DNA of 64,000 nucleotides, taken from NCBI RefSeq assembly GCF_002156705.1, contig NZ_CP019893.1, forward strand, positions 3,782,001 to 3,846,000, written 5' to 3'. Below the pieces are notes generated by a model. It did no database searches, was not told where the DNA came from, and saw only the letters and a list, made by a program, of their open reading frames with translations. Both the position numbers and the translations under genes were made by a program. This DNA is from Natrarchaeobaculum aegyptiacum. GTDB lineage: Archaea; Halobacteriota; Halobacteria; Halobacteriales; Natrialbaceae. This document shows, piece after piece, positions 53,705 to 62,973 of the stretch. Each line of letters begins with the position of its first letter. The first letter of the stretch is position 1.

Positions 53705-54514
53705 TCAGTCGGCCGCGAGGTCGGCCGCCTTCTCGAGTTCGCTACGCAGCGTCGTCGAGTCGAACTCGTGGTCCGGGCGCAGGCGAACGAAGTCGAGGAA
53801 TCGACGGGCAGCTAGCAGTTCCCGCGGTTCGTAGACGGTCGCCGCGGCCTCGACGGCCCGACGCGCGCCGAGGCGAGGCTCGAGGACGGCGAGTGCGCAG
53901 GCGACGTCGTAGGCCGTCGTCTCCGGCACGCGGTCCTCCTGGACGCTCGTCGCGTCGATGAAGTAGAGGTCGCCCTCACAGAGCAGGATGTTCTCCGCGC
54001 GGAGGTCGCCGTGGGCGAGTCCATGGTCGTGAACGGTCGCGAGCATTTCGAACAGTTCCGGGGCGAGGGCGGCGACCCGCTCGTCCGGTACGGAATCCAG
54101 CGTCTCGAACTCCGGGAGGTACTCGAGGACGAGCACGCCGAGCCCGTTGACCTCGAAGGCCTCGAGCGGAGCCGGTGCGTTGACTCCCGCGGCTCGCAGC
54201 TTCTGGGTCGATTCGTACTCGTGTTCGACCATCTCGAGGGGCGTGTCGAACCGGTCGAAGAAGCCACCGGTGCCGGCGGAGACGGCACCGACGTTCCGAC
54301 CGGTCGTCAACAGCCCGTGAACGAGCGCGTTCTGCCGAGAGACGATCTTCACGAAGAGGTCGTCGTCGATCACACAGGGCGTCGACAGCCAGTTGTCGGC
54401 CTCGAGGAACTCCACGCGGACGACGTCACGGTCGTAGCGTTCCGCCAGCGTCTGCACCACGCGCTCGATGCGGTCCCACTCGACGCTTCCGCGGGCGAGC
54501 TGGCGGATATCCAT
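53705..54514 (-). CDS. RIO/Bud32-like atypical protein kinase
   Basis: The 269-residue protein has a compact kinase core: nucleotide Lys in DDDLFVKIVSR, the gatekeeper region LVLEYLPEF, catalytic HGDLRAENILL and metal-site DATS in place of DFG. The size, the missing activation segment and HGDLRxENxL are like Bud32 and other RIO-type kinases. It is not the normal KEOPS Bud32, which is usually fused to Kae1 in haloarchaea. Substrate unknown. Confidence 0.83.
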   Translation of the reverse strand: MDIRQLARGSVEWDRIERVVQTLAERYDRDVVRVEFLEADNWLSTPCVIDDDLFVKIVSRQNALVHGLLTTGRNVGAVSAGTGGFFDRFDTPLEMVEHEYESTQKLRAAGVNAPAPLEAFEVNGLGVLVLEYLPEFETLDSVPDERVAALAPELFEMLATVHDHGLAHGDLRAENILLCEGDLYFIDATSVQEDRVPETTAYDVACALAVLEPRLGARRAVEAAATVYEPRELLAARRFLDFVRLRPDHEFDSTTLRSELEKAADLAAD

Positions 54515-54686
54515 ATATCGGGGTGAGGGGCGGTGGGGTTAAATGCGTCTCGAACTGTTGCGAACGAGACGTGTTTTCGGAGCGACCGATCACGACGGCG
54601 TCGCTCCTGCCTCGAGAGGCGTTTCGGAGCCGGGATGTTAGCATTGCAATACTATTTTCACTGAGGGATCAGTACTGGATCGTATC

Positions 54687-56036
54687 ATGGACGCAGTCGA
54701 CAACCTCGGCGACGCGATCGACGTCACGAGGGACCTCCTCCTTCCGATTCGACCGTGGTTCTGGCTCAAACTCGCCATCGTCGTGTTCTTCGTCGCCGGA
54801 CTCGGCTTCGGTGGCGGCATGCCGACCGATCCTACCTTCGTCTCCGAGTTCGAGGACCCCGCGGTGGAAGAGCCCACGCCCGAAGAACCGTTCCCCGCCG
54901 ATCCGGCGGTCGAAGACCCTGCTGAACCCGAACTCGCCGAAGAGGACGTCCTGCTGATCCTGCTCGTAGTCGTCGGCTTCTTCCTCCTGTTCATCGCGCT
55001 GTGGTTCCTCTACGCGCTGCTGGGCGGCATCGCCGAGTTCGTCTTCATCGAGTCGCTACGCACCCAGGAAGTGTCGATCCGACAGTACACCAGACGACAC
55101 TTCTGGCGCGGCGTTCGTCTCTTCGGGTTTCGACTCGGGGTCGGCATCATCGCTGCCATCCTCGTCGGCGTCCCGACGATTCTCCTGTTCTTCCTCGTCG
55201 GAGCGACAGACGGTGGACTGATCGCGCTCATCGGGGTCGCGTTCTTGCTCTCTATTGCTGTCACCTTCGTCCAGGCCATCGTCAACCGCTTCACCTCCGA
55301 ATTCGTCGCCCCCATCATGCTGCTCGAGTCCCGGGGGGTTCTGAGCGGGTGGCGTCGCTTCTGGCCGACGTTCCGGACGAACTGGAAGGAGTACGTCGTC
55401 TACCTGCTGCTGGTGTGGGTGCTCCAGCTCGTGATCAACATCGCCGCCGTCTTCGTGATCGGCTTCGGGCTGGTCCTGCTTGCGATCCCCGTCTTCGTGC
55501 TGGTCTTGCTGTTGACGCTCCTCGGGGGCATCGGGCTCATCCTCGCGATTCCGATCGTCCTGCTCGCTGCCTTGCTCGCGCTGTTGATCGTCGCGGTCGT
55601 CCAGATGCCGATCCGGACGTACTTCCAGTACTACGCGCTGTTGCTCCTCGGCGACACGAACGCCGACCTCGATCTGATCCCCGAGCAGCGTGCAGCCGTG
55701 CGGTCGGGCGATGGTCGTGGTCCCGGTCCCGCCGGTGGCGCAGGTGGACCGGGCGGTCCAGGCGGTGCTGGCGGTGCTGGCCGGACCGGTGACACGACGG
55801 ACACCGACCCAGACGTCGACACGGAGAACGGTTGGGACAGCCAGCGAGACGAACGTGCCGACGACCGTGAGAGTCGTGGGGCTGAGGACGGCGATTCGTT
55901 CTGGGACGACCGCACGGACTCCTTGGCTGACTCAGACGCGGACACCGCCGACCGGGACGTCTGGGAGCGTGAGGAGACCGACGACGAAGACGACGAAGAC
56001 GACGAACGGGACGAAGACGACGGTCGCGGCTGGTAG
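54687..56036 (+). CDS. Multi-span membrane protein with acidic Gly-rich tail
   Basis: The 449-residue protein has an N-terminal membrane segment at about 27-45, then an external Pro/Glu loop (PTEEPF-type), and seven or more further segments to about residue 320. The C-terminal 120 residues are a Gly/Pro-rich run and then almost pure Asp/Glu/Arg. The core FLSIAVTFVQAIVNRFTSEFVAPIMLLE resembles glycerophosphodiester phosphodiesterase membrane domains found in haloarchaeal DUF7544-like proteins. The role is not known. Confidence 0.72.
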   Translation: MDAVDNLGDAIDVTRDLLLPIRPWFWLKLAIVVFFVAGLGFGGGMPTDPTFVSEFEDPAVEEPTPEEPFPADPAVEDPAEPELAEEDVLLILLVVVGFFLLFIALWFLYALLGGIAEFVFIESLRTQEVSIRQYTRRHFWRGVRLFGFRLGVGIIAAILVGVPTILLFFLVGATDGGLIALIGVAFLLSIAVTFVQAIVNRFTSEFVAPIMLLESRGVLSGWRRFWPTFRTNWKEYVVYLLLVWVLQLVINIAAVFVIGFGLVLLAIPVFVLVLLLTLLGGIGLILAIPIVLLAALLALLIVAVVQMPIRTYFQYYALLLLGDTNADLDLIPEQRAAVRSGDGRGPGPAGGAGGPGGPGGAGGAGRTGDTTDTDPDVDTENGWDSQRDERADDRESRGAEDGDSFWDDRTDSLADSDADTADRDVWEREETDDEDDEDDERDEDDGRGW

Positions 56037-56086
56037 TCTCGTCGACTCGAGACTGCCGGTGTGTTTATTTTAGTCACGGTCGATTA

Positions 56087-57232
56087 TTGGCCATGGACTT
56101 CTCCCTCCCCGACGAACACCGGATGATCCGGGAAACCGTGCGGGACGTGTGTCGGACGGAGATCGAGCCGATCGCCCAGGAGATCGAAGACGAGCACCGG
56201 TTCCCCGAGGAAATCTTCGACACGCTGGCCGATCTCGACGTGATGGGGGTGCCGATCGACGACGAGTACGGTGGCCTCGGGGGAGACACTCTGATGTACG
56301 CGCTGGTGGCCGAAGAGCTCGGTCGCGTCTCGGGATCGATCGGTCTCTCGTACGTCGCTCACACGTCGCTCGCGTCGAAGCCGATCGAGCAGTTCGGGAC
56401 CGACGCCCAGAAAGAACGGTGGCTGCGCCCGCTCGCCGAGGGTGTGTATCTGGGCGGCTGGGCGCTCACCGAACCCGACAGCGGGTCGGACGCCTCCGAC
56501 ATGAACACCACCGCCGAGCGCGAAGGAGACGAGTGGGTGCTAAACGGCACGAAGCAGTTCATCACGAACGCCTCCGTCGCCGGCTCGATCCTCGTCAAGG
56601 CCGTTACGGACCCCGATGCGGGCTACGACGGCATCTCGACGTTCATCGTCGACCCCGACGACGACGGCTTCGAGGTGACGACGGTCTGGGACAAAATGGG
56701 ACTCAACGCCTCGCCGACCTGCGAGATCCAGTTCGACGACGTTCGCCTCCCAGAAAACCGACTCCTCGGTGAGGAAGGTGATGGCTGGGACCAGACCAAG
56801 AAGACCCTCGACGGCGGCCGCATCTCGATCGCCGCCCTCTCGACCGGGCTGGCACAGGGCGCGTACGATCACGCCCGCGAGTACAGCACCGAACGCGAGC
56901 AGTTCGGCCAGCCGATCGCCGACTTCGACGCCGTCCGCGACACGATCGTCGAGATGCACCGCAAAGTCGAACGGTCGAGACTGCTCACCTACCGCGCTGC
57001 GTGCACGTACGACGCCGGCGAGCCCGTCACCCGGGAGTCGGCTCTCGCGAAACTCGAGGCCAGCGAAGCCGCACGAGAGGTAGCCGAAGACGCGGTGCAG
57101 GTGCTCGGCGGCTACGGGTACACGACCGACTTCGCCCCGCAACGGTTCTACCGCGACGCGAAGCTGATGGAGATCGGCGAGGGGACGAGCGAGATCCAGC
57201 GACTCGTGATCGGGCGGGAGTTAGGGCTCTGA
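56087..57232 (+). CDS. Acyl-CoA dehydrogenase
   Basis: The 381-residue flavoenzyme (or 379 from 56093) has all family sites: DFSLPDEHRMIRETVRDV, AEELGRVSGSIGLSYVAHTSL, ALTEPDSGSDASDM, QFITNA, EREQFGQPIADFDAV, QVLGGYGYTTDF and the catalytic Glu in IGEGTSEIQRLVIGREL. It oxidises acyl-CoA to enoyl-CoA and passes electrons to ETF. It is a lone gene between membrane proteins; chain length is unknown. Confidence 0.93.
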   Translation: MAMDFSLPDEHRMIRETVRDVCRTEIEPIAQEIEDEHRFPEEIFDTLADLDVMGVPIDDEYGGLGGDTLMYALVAEELGRVSGSIGLSYVAHTSLASKPIEQFGTDAQKERWLRPLAEGVYLGGWALTEPDSGSDASDMNTTAEREGDEWVLNGTKQFITNASVAGSILVKAVTDPDAGYDGISTFIVDPDDDGFEVTTVWDKMGLNASPTCEIQFDDVRLPENRLLGEEGDGWDQTKKTLDGGRISIAALSTGLAQGAYDHAREYSTEREQFGQPIADFDAVRDTIVEMHRKVERSRLLTYRAACTYDAGEPVTRESALAKLEASEAAREVAEDAVQVLGGYGYTTDFAPQRFYRDAKLMEIGEGTSEIQRLVIGRELGL

Positions 57233-57353
57233 CCGGCAATTCTTCCGCACCGCTATCTCGGTGACCGCTGTCCCAGCAGATCCGATCGAGAGAACGGTGA
57301 GATTCAGAGGAAGATAGAAGAGACGGAACACGCGCCGGAGTGACGCGCTTCAC

Positions 57354-57391
57354 CCCCGCCCACGGTGGGGCGGGGAACTCGCGCTGTTTTT
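57354..57391 (+). terminator. GC hairpin and T-tract after the acyl-CoA dehydrogenase
   Basis: CCCCGCCC (57354-57361) pairs with GGGCGGGG (57368-57375) around a 6-base loop, and a run of five T follows at 57387-57391. It looks like an intrinsic-type terminator on the plus strand. Confidence 0.5.
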
Positions 57392-57413
57392 CGTTTTAGA
57401 GACCAGCCAACGG

Positions 57414-57869
57414 CTACGAGCTCGAGCGTCGTCGCCGGCGGTGGACGTGGGTGAGGTGCAATACGACGCCGTATCCGACGATCGCGAGACCGACGGCGAG
57501 GACGACGTTTCCGACGAGGAGCTGGGTCGCAGCGGCGGCGGCCATGTCCGGTGAGGGCCTGACGTCCGTGATCGACGGCGTCGAGACGAACAGCCCGCCG
57601 ACCTGAAAGCTCGCGACGTAGACCGCCGGTTTCACGATCGGGTTGAGAACCGCGACGGAGGCGAAGATGGCCGGTTTGCTAATCCACGGCCACAGCGAGA
57701 TCATGACGAAAAAGAGGCCGATACCGAGTCCGCCTGTCGGTAACGCCGTCACGAACACTCCGATCGCGAAACTGGTCGCGACCTCGTGTTCGGTGTGTTC
57801 CTCTCGGAACGCCGCAGTCAGGTCTCGACGGGCCCGTTCGCGATACCGGACGACCCGTTCCCGTATCAT
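57414..57869 (-). CDS. DUF2062 membrane protein
   Basis: The 151-residue protein opens with RERVVRYRERARRDLTAAFREEHTEHEVATSFAIGVFVTALPTGGLGIGLFF, the DUF2062 pattern of a cytoplasmic helix followed by three or four membrane segments. The function of DUF2062 is unknown, but it occurs fused to glycosyltransferases in bacteria. It is upstream of gdhB on the same strand. Confidence 0.84.
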   Translation of the reverse strand: MIRERVVRYRERARRDLTAAFREEHTEHEVATSFAIGVFVTALPTGGLGIGLFFVMISLWPWISKPAIFASVAVLNPIVKPAVYVASFQVGGLFVSTPSITDVRPSPDMAAAAATQLLVGNVVLAVGLAIVGYGVVLHLTHVHRRRRRSSS

Positions 57870-57964
57870 TCGACTCTGTCAAGTGGTGACGAAGGACGGG
57901 CAAAAAGCTGTCGAGTCCAGTGGATTGGGCCGGAACGGTACTATATGCCGAATGACAAGACCGA

Positions 57965-59221
57965 TCAGGGGAACGTTCCGGCCTCGTCGAATGCGTCTGC
58001 CACCCGCTGGATCGCGACGACGTAGGCCGCCGTCCGCGGGTTGTCGATGTCGTGGGCCTCGAGCGTGTCGACCAGTGCGTCGAACGCGTCGACGATGTGG
58101 TCTTCGAGTTCGCCGTTGACCTTCTCTTCGGACCAGTAGAACCGCTGGCGGTTCTGGACCCACTCGAAGTACGAGACGGTGACGCCGCCGGCGTTCGCGA
58201 GGATGTCGGGGATCACGAAGACGTCCTCGTCCTCGAGCACGCGGTCGGCCTCGGGCGTCAGCGGCCCGTTTGCCGCTTCGGAGATGACGTCGGCACTCAC
58301 GTCCGCGGCGAGGTCACCGTCGATGGCGTTCTCGAGAGCGGCGGGGATCAGCAGGTCGACGTCCATCGTGAGGACGTCCTCGTTGGTGATCTCCTCGTCT
58401 GCCTCCTCGTAACCGACGATGCTGCCGGTCTCGTTCTTGTGATCTTTCGCGGCGACGGGGTCGAAGCCGTCGGTGGCGTAGATGCCACCGGAGGAGTCAC
58501 TCGCGGCGACGACGGTCGCTCCCATCTCGTCGATCAGCTTGGCGGCGATCCAGCCGGCGTTCCCGTAGCCCTGAACGGCGACGGTCGCACCCTCGAGGTC
58601 CTTTCCGAGGTACTCGAACGCTTCACGGGCGGCGATGACCGTCGAGCGACCCGTCGCCTCGACGCGGCCCTCGCTGCCACCGCTGGCGAGGTGTTTGCCC
58701 GTAATGACGCCCGGCTCCGTGGTGTTCTCGAGGGTCTCGTAGGTGTCTTTGATCCAGTTCATCTCCCGCTGACCGGTGTTGACGTCCGGCGCGGGGATGT
58801 CGAGATCCTCACCGATGATGGGACGCAGTTCTTTCGCGAACGACCGCGTGATTCGCTCGAGTTCGCCCTCGGAGTACTCGCTCGGATCGATGACGATACC
58901 ACCCTTGCCGCCCCCGAGTGGGATGTCGACGATGGCCGTCTTGTAGGTCATCCAGCCGGACAGGGCTTTCACCTCGTCCCGGGTGACCTGCGGGTGGTAC
59001 CGGATCCCGCCCTTGTACGGGCCGCGGTCGCCGTTGAACTGCGAGCGAAACGCCGTGACGCGAGCGAGCGAGCCGTCGTCTCGCTCGATGGTCAGGTTCG
59101 TCTCGAGAACGCGTTCCGGGTGTTTGAGCCGCTCGATAACGTCGTCGTCGATGTCGAGGTAGCCAGCCGCGTCGTCGATCTGCGACTGGAGACTCTCGAA
59201 CGGGTTGGCGGACTCTGACAT
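57965..59221 (-). CDS. gdhB: Glutamate dehydrogenase (Glu/Leu/Phe/Val family)
   Basis: With ATG at 59221 ([11 protein letters not shown]) the protein has 418 residues. The substrate-site lysines are in [11 protein letters not shown] and [14 protein letters not shown], and the nucleotide fold has [16 protein letters not shown]. It interconverts glutamate and oxoglutarate plus ammonia. Two promoter candidates are visible: CTTATTTT near 59242-59250 about 25 bp from the start, and a more distant TATA-rich block at 59275-59290. Confidence 0.93.
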   Translation of the reverse strand: MSESANPFESLQSQIDDAAGYLDIDDDVIERLKHPERVLETNLTIERDDGSLARVTAFRSQFNGDRGPYKGGIRYHPQVTRDEVKALSGWMTYKTAIVDIPLGGGKGGIVIDPSEYSEGELERITRSFAKELRPIIGEDLDIPAPDVNTGQREMNWIKDTYETLENTTEPGVITGKHLASGGSEGRVEATGRSTVIAAREAFEYLGKDLEGATVAVQGYGNAGWIAAKLIDEMGATVVAASDSSGGIYATDGFDPVAAKDHKNETGSIVGYEEADEEITNEDVLTMDVDLLIPAALENAIDGDLAADVSADVISEAANGPLTPEADRVLEDEDVFVIPDILANAGGVTVSYFEWVQNRQRFYWSEEKVNGELEDHIVDAFDALVDTLEAHDIDNPRTAAYVVAIQRVADAFDEAGTFP

Positions 59222-59241
59222 GAGTGAATCTTCCGAGGTTA

Positions 59242-59290
59242 TCAAAATAAGCATACCGAAAGTCGATTAGTAAATTATACTCAATATAAG
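59242..59290 (-). promoter_or_regulatory. Promoter region of gdhB
   Basis: The interval is markedly AT-rich for this genome. Minus-strand CTTATTTT at 59243-59250 has leaderless spacing; a second TATA-like stretch at 59275-59290 would give a short leader. Two start sites are possible, allowing nitrogen control. Confidence 0.5.
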
Positions 59291-59379
59291 GTCTGGGATA
59301 GTGATTAAATTCCTGCCGAACGTCAGCCGTTTCAGCAGTTTGGGGTCAGTGTCTGGAAAGAATATCCTCGTTGTTCGCA

Positions 59380-59398
59380 CAGGTTGTTAAGCAACCTG
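59380..59398. terminator. 7-bp hairpin after the CitE-like gene
   Basis: CAGGTTG (59380-59386) pairs with CAACCTG (59392-59398) around TTAAG. It lies 39 bp past the CitE-like stop on the minus strand, in the interval before gdhB, and is the only clear structure there. Confidence 0.4.
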
Positions 59399-59436
59399 CC
59401 AGAAATCGGACGGGAACCAGTCAGCAGACCAACCCC

Positions 59437-60306
59437 TCAGCCTCGGTCGCCGCGATTCGCCGCATCCGCACGCTCGAGGAGGCGTTCTGCCTGCGCGATA
59501 AGCGGCGCGTCGACCATTTCGCCGTCGACGACGAAGACGCCCCGATCGTCGGCGTCGGCATCCCTGCTGGCCTCGAGCACCCGTTTCGCCCACTCGAGGT
59601 CCTCCTCGTCGGGCGAGAACGCCTCGTTGATCGGACCGACTTGTGCCGGGTGGATCGCCAGCTTGCCGTCGAACCCGAACTGGACCGACCGGGCCGTGTC
59701 GGCGCGCAAGGCCGCTTCGTCCTCGACGTCGGTGACGAGCGTATCGATCGCCGTGCAGTCGTGGGCCGCCGCCGCGAGCGCGACGCGCTGGCGGGCGTAG
59801 CTCACTTCCTCTCCCCCCGGGGTTCGGGTCGCACCGAGGTCAGCCGCGAGGTCCTCCGCCCCGAAGACCAGCGCGTCGGTCGCTCGCTTGCGCGCGACTT
59901 CGGGGGCCCCGAGGATTCCGCTCGCCGTCTCGAGCAGCGCGAAGATCGGTCGATAGCCGCCGTGGGCCTCGAGTTCGTCGACCAGCCTGTCGACAGTCTC
60001 GCCGGACTCGACTTTGGGTGCCATGACGGCGTCCAGCCGTGGCTCGCCGTCGGCGAACAGGCGAGCGACGTCGGCCGCCATCGCGTCGGGCGCGGCGTTG
60101 ACGCGAACGCAGACCTCGCAGTCGGCCGCTTCGTCGAACGCGGAGTCCGTGAGCACCTCCCTGACTGTGGTGCGTGCCTCCTCGAGTCGCTGCGGTGCCA
60201 CGGCGTCCTCGAGGTCGAAGACGATCACGTCGGCCCCCGCCCGCGGTGCTTTCCTGAGCATGTCCTCCCGATCACCGGGGGTGAACAGGACGCTTCTCCG
60301 GGCCAT
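59437..60306 (-). CDS. HpcH/HpaI-type CoA lyase (CitE-like)
   Basis: The 289-residue protein starts at ATG 60306 (ARRSVLFTPGDREDMLRKA). The family sites are ADVIVFDLEDAVAPQ, VRVNAAPD, PKVESGETVDRL, ALLETASGILGAPEVA and FGFDGKLAIHPAQV. In haloarchaea such enzymes act as malyl-CoA or beta-methylmalyl-CoA lyase, or malyl-CoA thioesterase, in the methylaspartate cycle. Which reaction cannot be told here. It is divergent from the MaoC gene. Confidence 0.88.
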   Translation of the reverse strand: MARRSVLFTPGDREDMLRKAPRAGADVIVFDLEDAVAPQRLEEARTTVREVLTDSAFDEAADCEVCVRVNAAPDAMAADVARLFADGEPRLDAVMAPKVESGETVDRLVDELEAHGGYRPIFALLETASGILGAPEVARKRATDALVFGAEDLAADLGATRTPGGEEVSYARQRVALAAAAHDCTAIDTLVTDVEDEAALRADTARSVQFGFDGKLAIHPAQVGPINEAFSPDEEDLEWAKRVLEASRDADADDRGVFVVDGEMVDAPLIAQAERLLERADAANRGDRG

Positions 60307-60421
60307 ACACCGTCTCTCTCGACGAGCAACGTGAAGGTGTTGGGCGGTCTCGACTCGGGACACCTGCTCGAGGCCAGCGTCGTCCCACACGCTTTTGTCC
60401 CGACCCGCCGACTCGAGCACC

Positions 60422-60880
60422 ATGCCCGGCCGATACTACGAGGATCTCGAGGTTGGCGAGACGATCGCCCACGATCGCCGACGGACGATCAGCGAGAGCG
60501 ACAACCAGCGGTTCTGTGATATGACGATGAACCAGCAGCCGTTACACCTCGACCGGGAGTTCGCCGCCGAGACCGACTTCGGCGAGCGTATCGTCAACGG
60601 TCTCTACACGCTCTCGCTCGCCGTGGGGATCACGATTCCCGAGACGACCGACGGGACCATCGTCGCGAACCTCTCCTACGACGACGTCGAGCACCCGAAG
60701 CCGGTCTTCCACGGCGATACGATCCGCGCAGAGTCGACAGTGGTCGACAGGCGTGAAACGAGCGACGGCGAACGGGGCGTCGTCACCATGCACGTCGAGG
60801 CGTTCAACCAGCACGACGAACTCGTCTGTTCGTTCGACCGAACGGTACTTTCGCTGAAGCGGGAGTACGCGGAGGACTGA
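60422..60880 (+). CDS. MaoC-family (R)-hydratase
   Basis: With ATG at 60422 the protein has 152 residues, a single hot-dog fold. MaoC signs: PGRYYEDLEVGETIAHDRRRTISESDNQRFCDMTMNQQPLHLD (catalytic Asp and His) and NGLYTLSLAVGITIPET. It hydrates enoyl-CoA-type substrates; mesaconyl-CoA is possible given the divergent CitE gene, though described mesaconyl-CoA hydratases are longer. Two PH-domain genes follow within 2 bp. Confidence 0.88.
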   Translation: MPGRYYEDLEVGETIAHDRRRTISESDNQRFCDMTMNQQPLHLDREFAAETDFGERIVNGLYTLSLAVGITIPETTDGTIVANLSYDDVEHPKPVFHGDTIRAESTVVDRRETSDGERGVVTMHVEAFNQHDELVCSFDRTVLSLKREYAED

Positions 60881-60882
60881 GC

Positions 60883-61605
60883 ATGGCAACCGACACCTCC
60901 GCGACGGCCGCCAGCGCCGCCGGGCCAGCCAGCGACGATGGAGCCAGTGTCGATACCGCCGACCTCGAGTGGCTCTCACTCGACGGCGGCGAGGAAGTCG
61001 TCTGGGCCGGCGGCCCGGATCGCCGGACGCTGCTCCCGGCCTTCCTGATCGGGATCCCGCTCTCGATCGTGCTCATCGGACTGCTCATCATCGCCAGCGA
61101 GTACCTTCGAGTCACCAACACCTGGTACGTCGTGACCGATCGCGCACTCTACCGCAAGACGGGCATTCTCTCGCGGGACGTCAAGCGGATCGAACACGAG
61201 AAGGTTCAGGACATCTCCTACAGCCAGTCCGCCCTCGGTACGCACTTCGGCTACGGGACCGTCGAGATCAGCACCGCGGGTGGCTCCGGCGTCGAGATGG
61301 CCTTCCAGTCGGTCCCGGAACCACGCGCTGTCCAGCACCTGATCAGCGAGCGCGTCGACCGCGGTCGCGACGACGAACCCGGGGAGGAGCGGCCAGACGA
61401 CGTCCTCGCGGACATCCTCGTCGAACTCCAGGAGATCCGCACGCTGCTCGAGCGACAGGAGTCGTCGAGCGACAGACCGGACGCCGGAACCGACGGCGGG
61501 CGAACGACGCTCGAGTGGACGGAAGACGACGCGGCGGGGCGTGCGGACGGACCCAGCGAGGCGAGTGATCGCGCCGCAGGCGACCGGCGTTCGCGCCAGT
61601 CATGA
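60883..61605 (+). CDS. PH-domain (bPH2/YdbS-like) membrane protein
   Basis: The 240-residue protein has two adjacent hydrophobic stretches near 48-70 (LLPAFLIGIPLSIVLIGLLIIAS), then the bacterial PH2-type domain with TWYVVTDRALYRKTGILSRDVKRIEHEKVQDISYSQS and GYGTVEISTAGGSG. The tail is acidic and probably cytoplasmic. It begins 2 bp after the MaoC stop and overlaps the next PH gene by ATGA. The role of bPH2 proteins is unknown. Confidence 0.85.
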   Translation: MATDTSATAASAAGPASDDGASVDTADLEWLSLDGGEEVVWAGGPDRRTLLPAFLIGIPLSIVLIGLLIIASEYLRVTNTWYVVTDRALYRKTGILSRDVKRIEHEKVQDISYSQSALGTHFGYGTVEISTAGGSGVEMAFQSVPEPRAVQHLISERVDRGRDDEPGEERPDDVLADILVELQEIRTLLERQESSSDRPDAGTDGGRTTLEWTEDDAAGRADGPSEASDRAAGDRRSRQS

Positions 61606-62216
61606 GCGACGACAGTCGAACGACTGGCGGAACCCGCGTCGAGTTGACCGACGGCGACCGTCCCGGCGACGAGCCACCGTGGCTCACACTCGAGCGCGGC
61701 GAAACCGTCGACTGGGTCGGCGGTCCACGCATCCAGTCTGCGTACCCCTGGATCGCACTCGGCGTCGTCGTTTCGCTCGCGGTCGTCGGGGCAGTGGTGC
61801 TCGAGGCCGTCTCCCCACTCGCTGTGGGACTGATTCCGTTCGTTGCTATCCCGGCGCTGTGGGCCGCCCTGGGAATTTCGCGGACGGCGTACGCGATCAC
61901 CAGCCAGCGAATCGCCATCAGGACCGGCGTTCTCGGCGTCAGCGTCACGACGGTCGGCCTCGAGCGCGTCCAGAACACGGCGGTCAGCCAGCATCCCCTC
62001 GGGACGCTGATCGGCTACGGGACCGTCACGATCGAGACCGCCTCCGGTACCGAACTCACGTTCCGGAACGTCGACGCGCCGAACGCGGTCCACGAACGAA
62101 TCGACCGGCGACGCGACCGCAGAGCCTCGAGCGACGTTCCGGGCTCACGCGAGGACTGGCTGGCGGTTCGTGAAGAGGTCCGCGGCTGGCGACGCGCCCT
62201 CGAGCGTCGGGGATAA
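61602..62216 (+). CDS. PH-domain (bPH2/YdbS-like) membrane protein, second copy
   Basis: The 204-residue paralogue has GGPRIQSAYPWIALGVVVSLAVVGAVVLE as the membrane unit, followed by ISRTAYAITSQRIAIRTGVLGVSVTTVGLERVQNTAVSQHPLGTLIGYGTVTIET. It is coupled to the first copy by ATGA. Pairs of YdbS/YdbT-like PH proteins in tandem are known in bacteria and archaea, where a mixed complex is presumed. Confidence 0.85.
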   Translation: MSDDSRTTGGTRVELTDGDRPGDEPPWLTLERGETVDWVGGPRIQSAYPWIALGVVVSLAVVGAVVLEAVSPLAVGLIPFVAIPALWAALGISRTAYAITSQRIAIRTGVLGVSVTTVGLERVQNTAVSQHPLGTLIGYGTVTIETASGTELTFRNVDAPNAVHERIDRRRDRRASSDVPGSREDWLAVREEVRGWRRALERRG

Positions 62217-62260
62217 TGCGACCGGGTGGCGGCCGATTTTCGTTCCGCGGCTGGCTCGTC

Positions 62261-62611
62261 TCAGACCACCGTCGATATCGTGTAGACGTTGAGCACGACG
62301 GCGATAGTCCACGGCGCGGCCAGTCCCGCCGGGATTATCGGCCGGTACGCGAGCGGTAACACGGGCCGACAGGCGAGACCGACGCCGACGGCGAACGCCT
62401 TCAGCCCCAGCATACCGAGGAGGCCGTAGCCGTCGATGGCGGTCCGTGCGATCGGATTCGACTCGGCGAGCCCGAGATGCAGGCCCACGAACGTCGTCAC
62501 GACGTCACCCACGAGCGAGAGCGCCACGAGTACCCAGAGGGCGCGCTCTAAGGCGACCGGAGAGACGTCGATCGGCAGTCGGTGGTGCGTGTACGCACCG
62601 TCTGAACGCAT
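62261..62611 (-). CDS. Small membrane protein (DUF5658-like)
   Basis: The 116-residue protein has three or four membrane segments with GDVVTTFVGLHLGLAESNPIARTAI, a pattern resembling DUF5658. ATG 62611 was chosen; an in-frame ATG at 62677 would add 22 Gly/Arg-rich residues. Function unknown. Confidence 0.65.
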   Translation of the reverse strand: MRSDGAYTHHRLPIDVSPVALERALWVLVALSLVGDVVTTFVGLHLGLAESNPIARTAIDGYGLLGMLGLKAFAVGVGLACRPVLPLAYRPIIPAGLAAPWTIAVVLNVYTISTVV

Positions 62612-62973
62612 AGGCCCCCGGCCGGAGTCGAACCGGCCGCCTGCGTGCGTGGCCCCAGGCATCGCCGACGGGAGCATCCGCGAGTTCCCCGCCGAGGGGT
62701 TTCGTTATGGAACGCGTAGCGAATCGAACGCCGTCGATACCACCAACAGTGACCCTGCGAACGTCACACTCGAGCGGCCCGATCACCGGAAATTCACTGG
62801 AAGTGGACGATTACCGGGTGATTTTCGCCGTTCGGTAGTCGGCACGCAGGCACAGGACCGACCGATACTCGTCAGTCGTCTGTCCTTTGTGCAAACTTCC
62901 CGTGGCCGGGACGGCGGACGCGGTCATCGGGCACGCAAATGGTGCGCTGTACACCCCTGACGACGGCTCGGCG
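62612..62973. other. Non-coding interval with GC inverted repeats
   Basis: No supported gene in about 360 bp. It holds an inverted repeat GGCCGG-AGTCGAA-CCGGCC (62621-62639) resembling a tRNA T-arm, and a CCCC-GCCGA-GGGG hairpin (62687-62699). The remaining DNA shows nothing that could be named. Confidence 0.4.

Noticed and set aside
62612-62680. tRNA gene on the minus strand suggested by a T-arm-like GCCGG-TTCGACT-CCGGC
   Set aside because: No matching acceptor strand, D-arm or anticodon arm could be folded within 75 bases; at best a fragment or a chance GC palindrome.
62881-62960. Possible small zinc-ribbon protein with CPLCKLP
   Set aside because: The frame has no start codon before the first Cys and no second cysteine pair.
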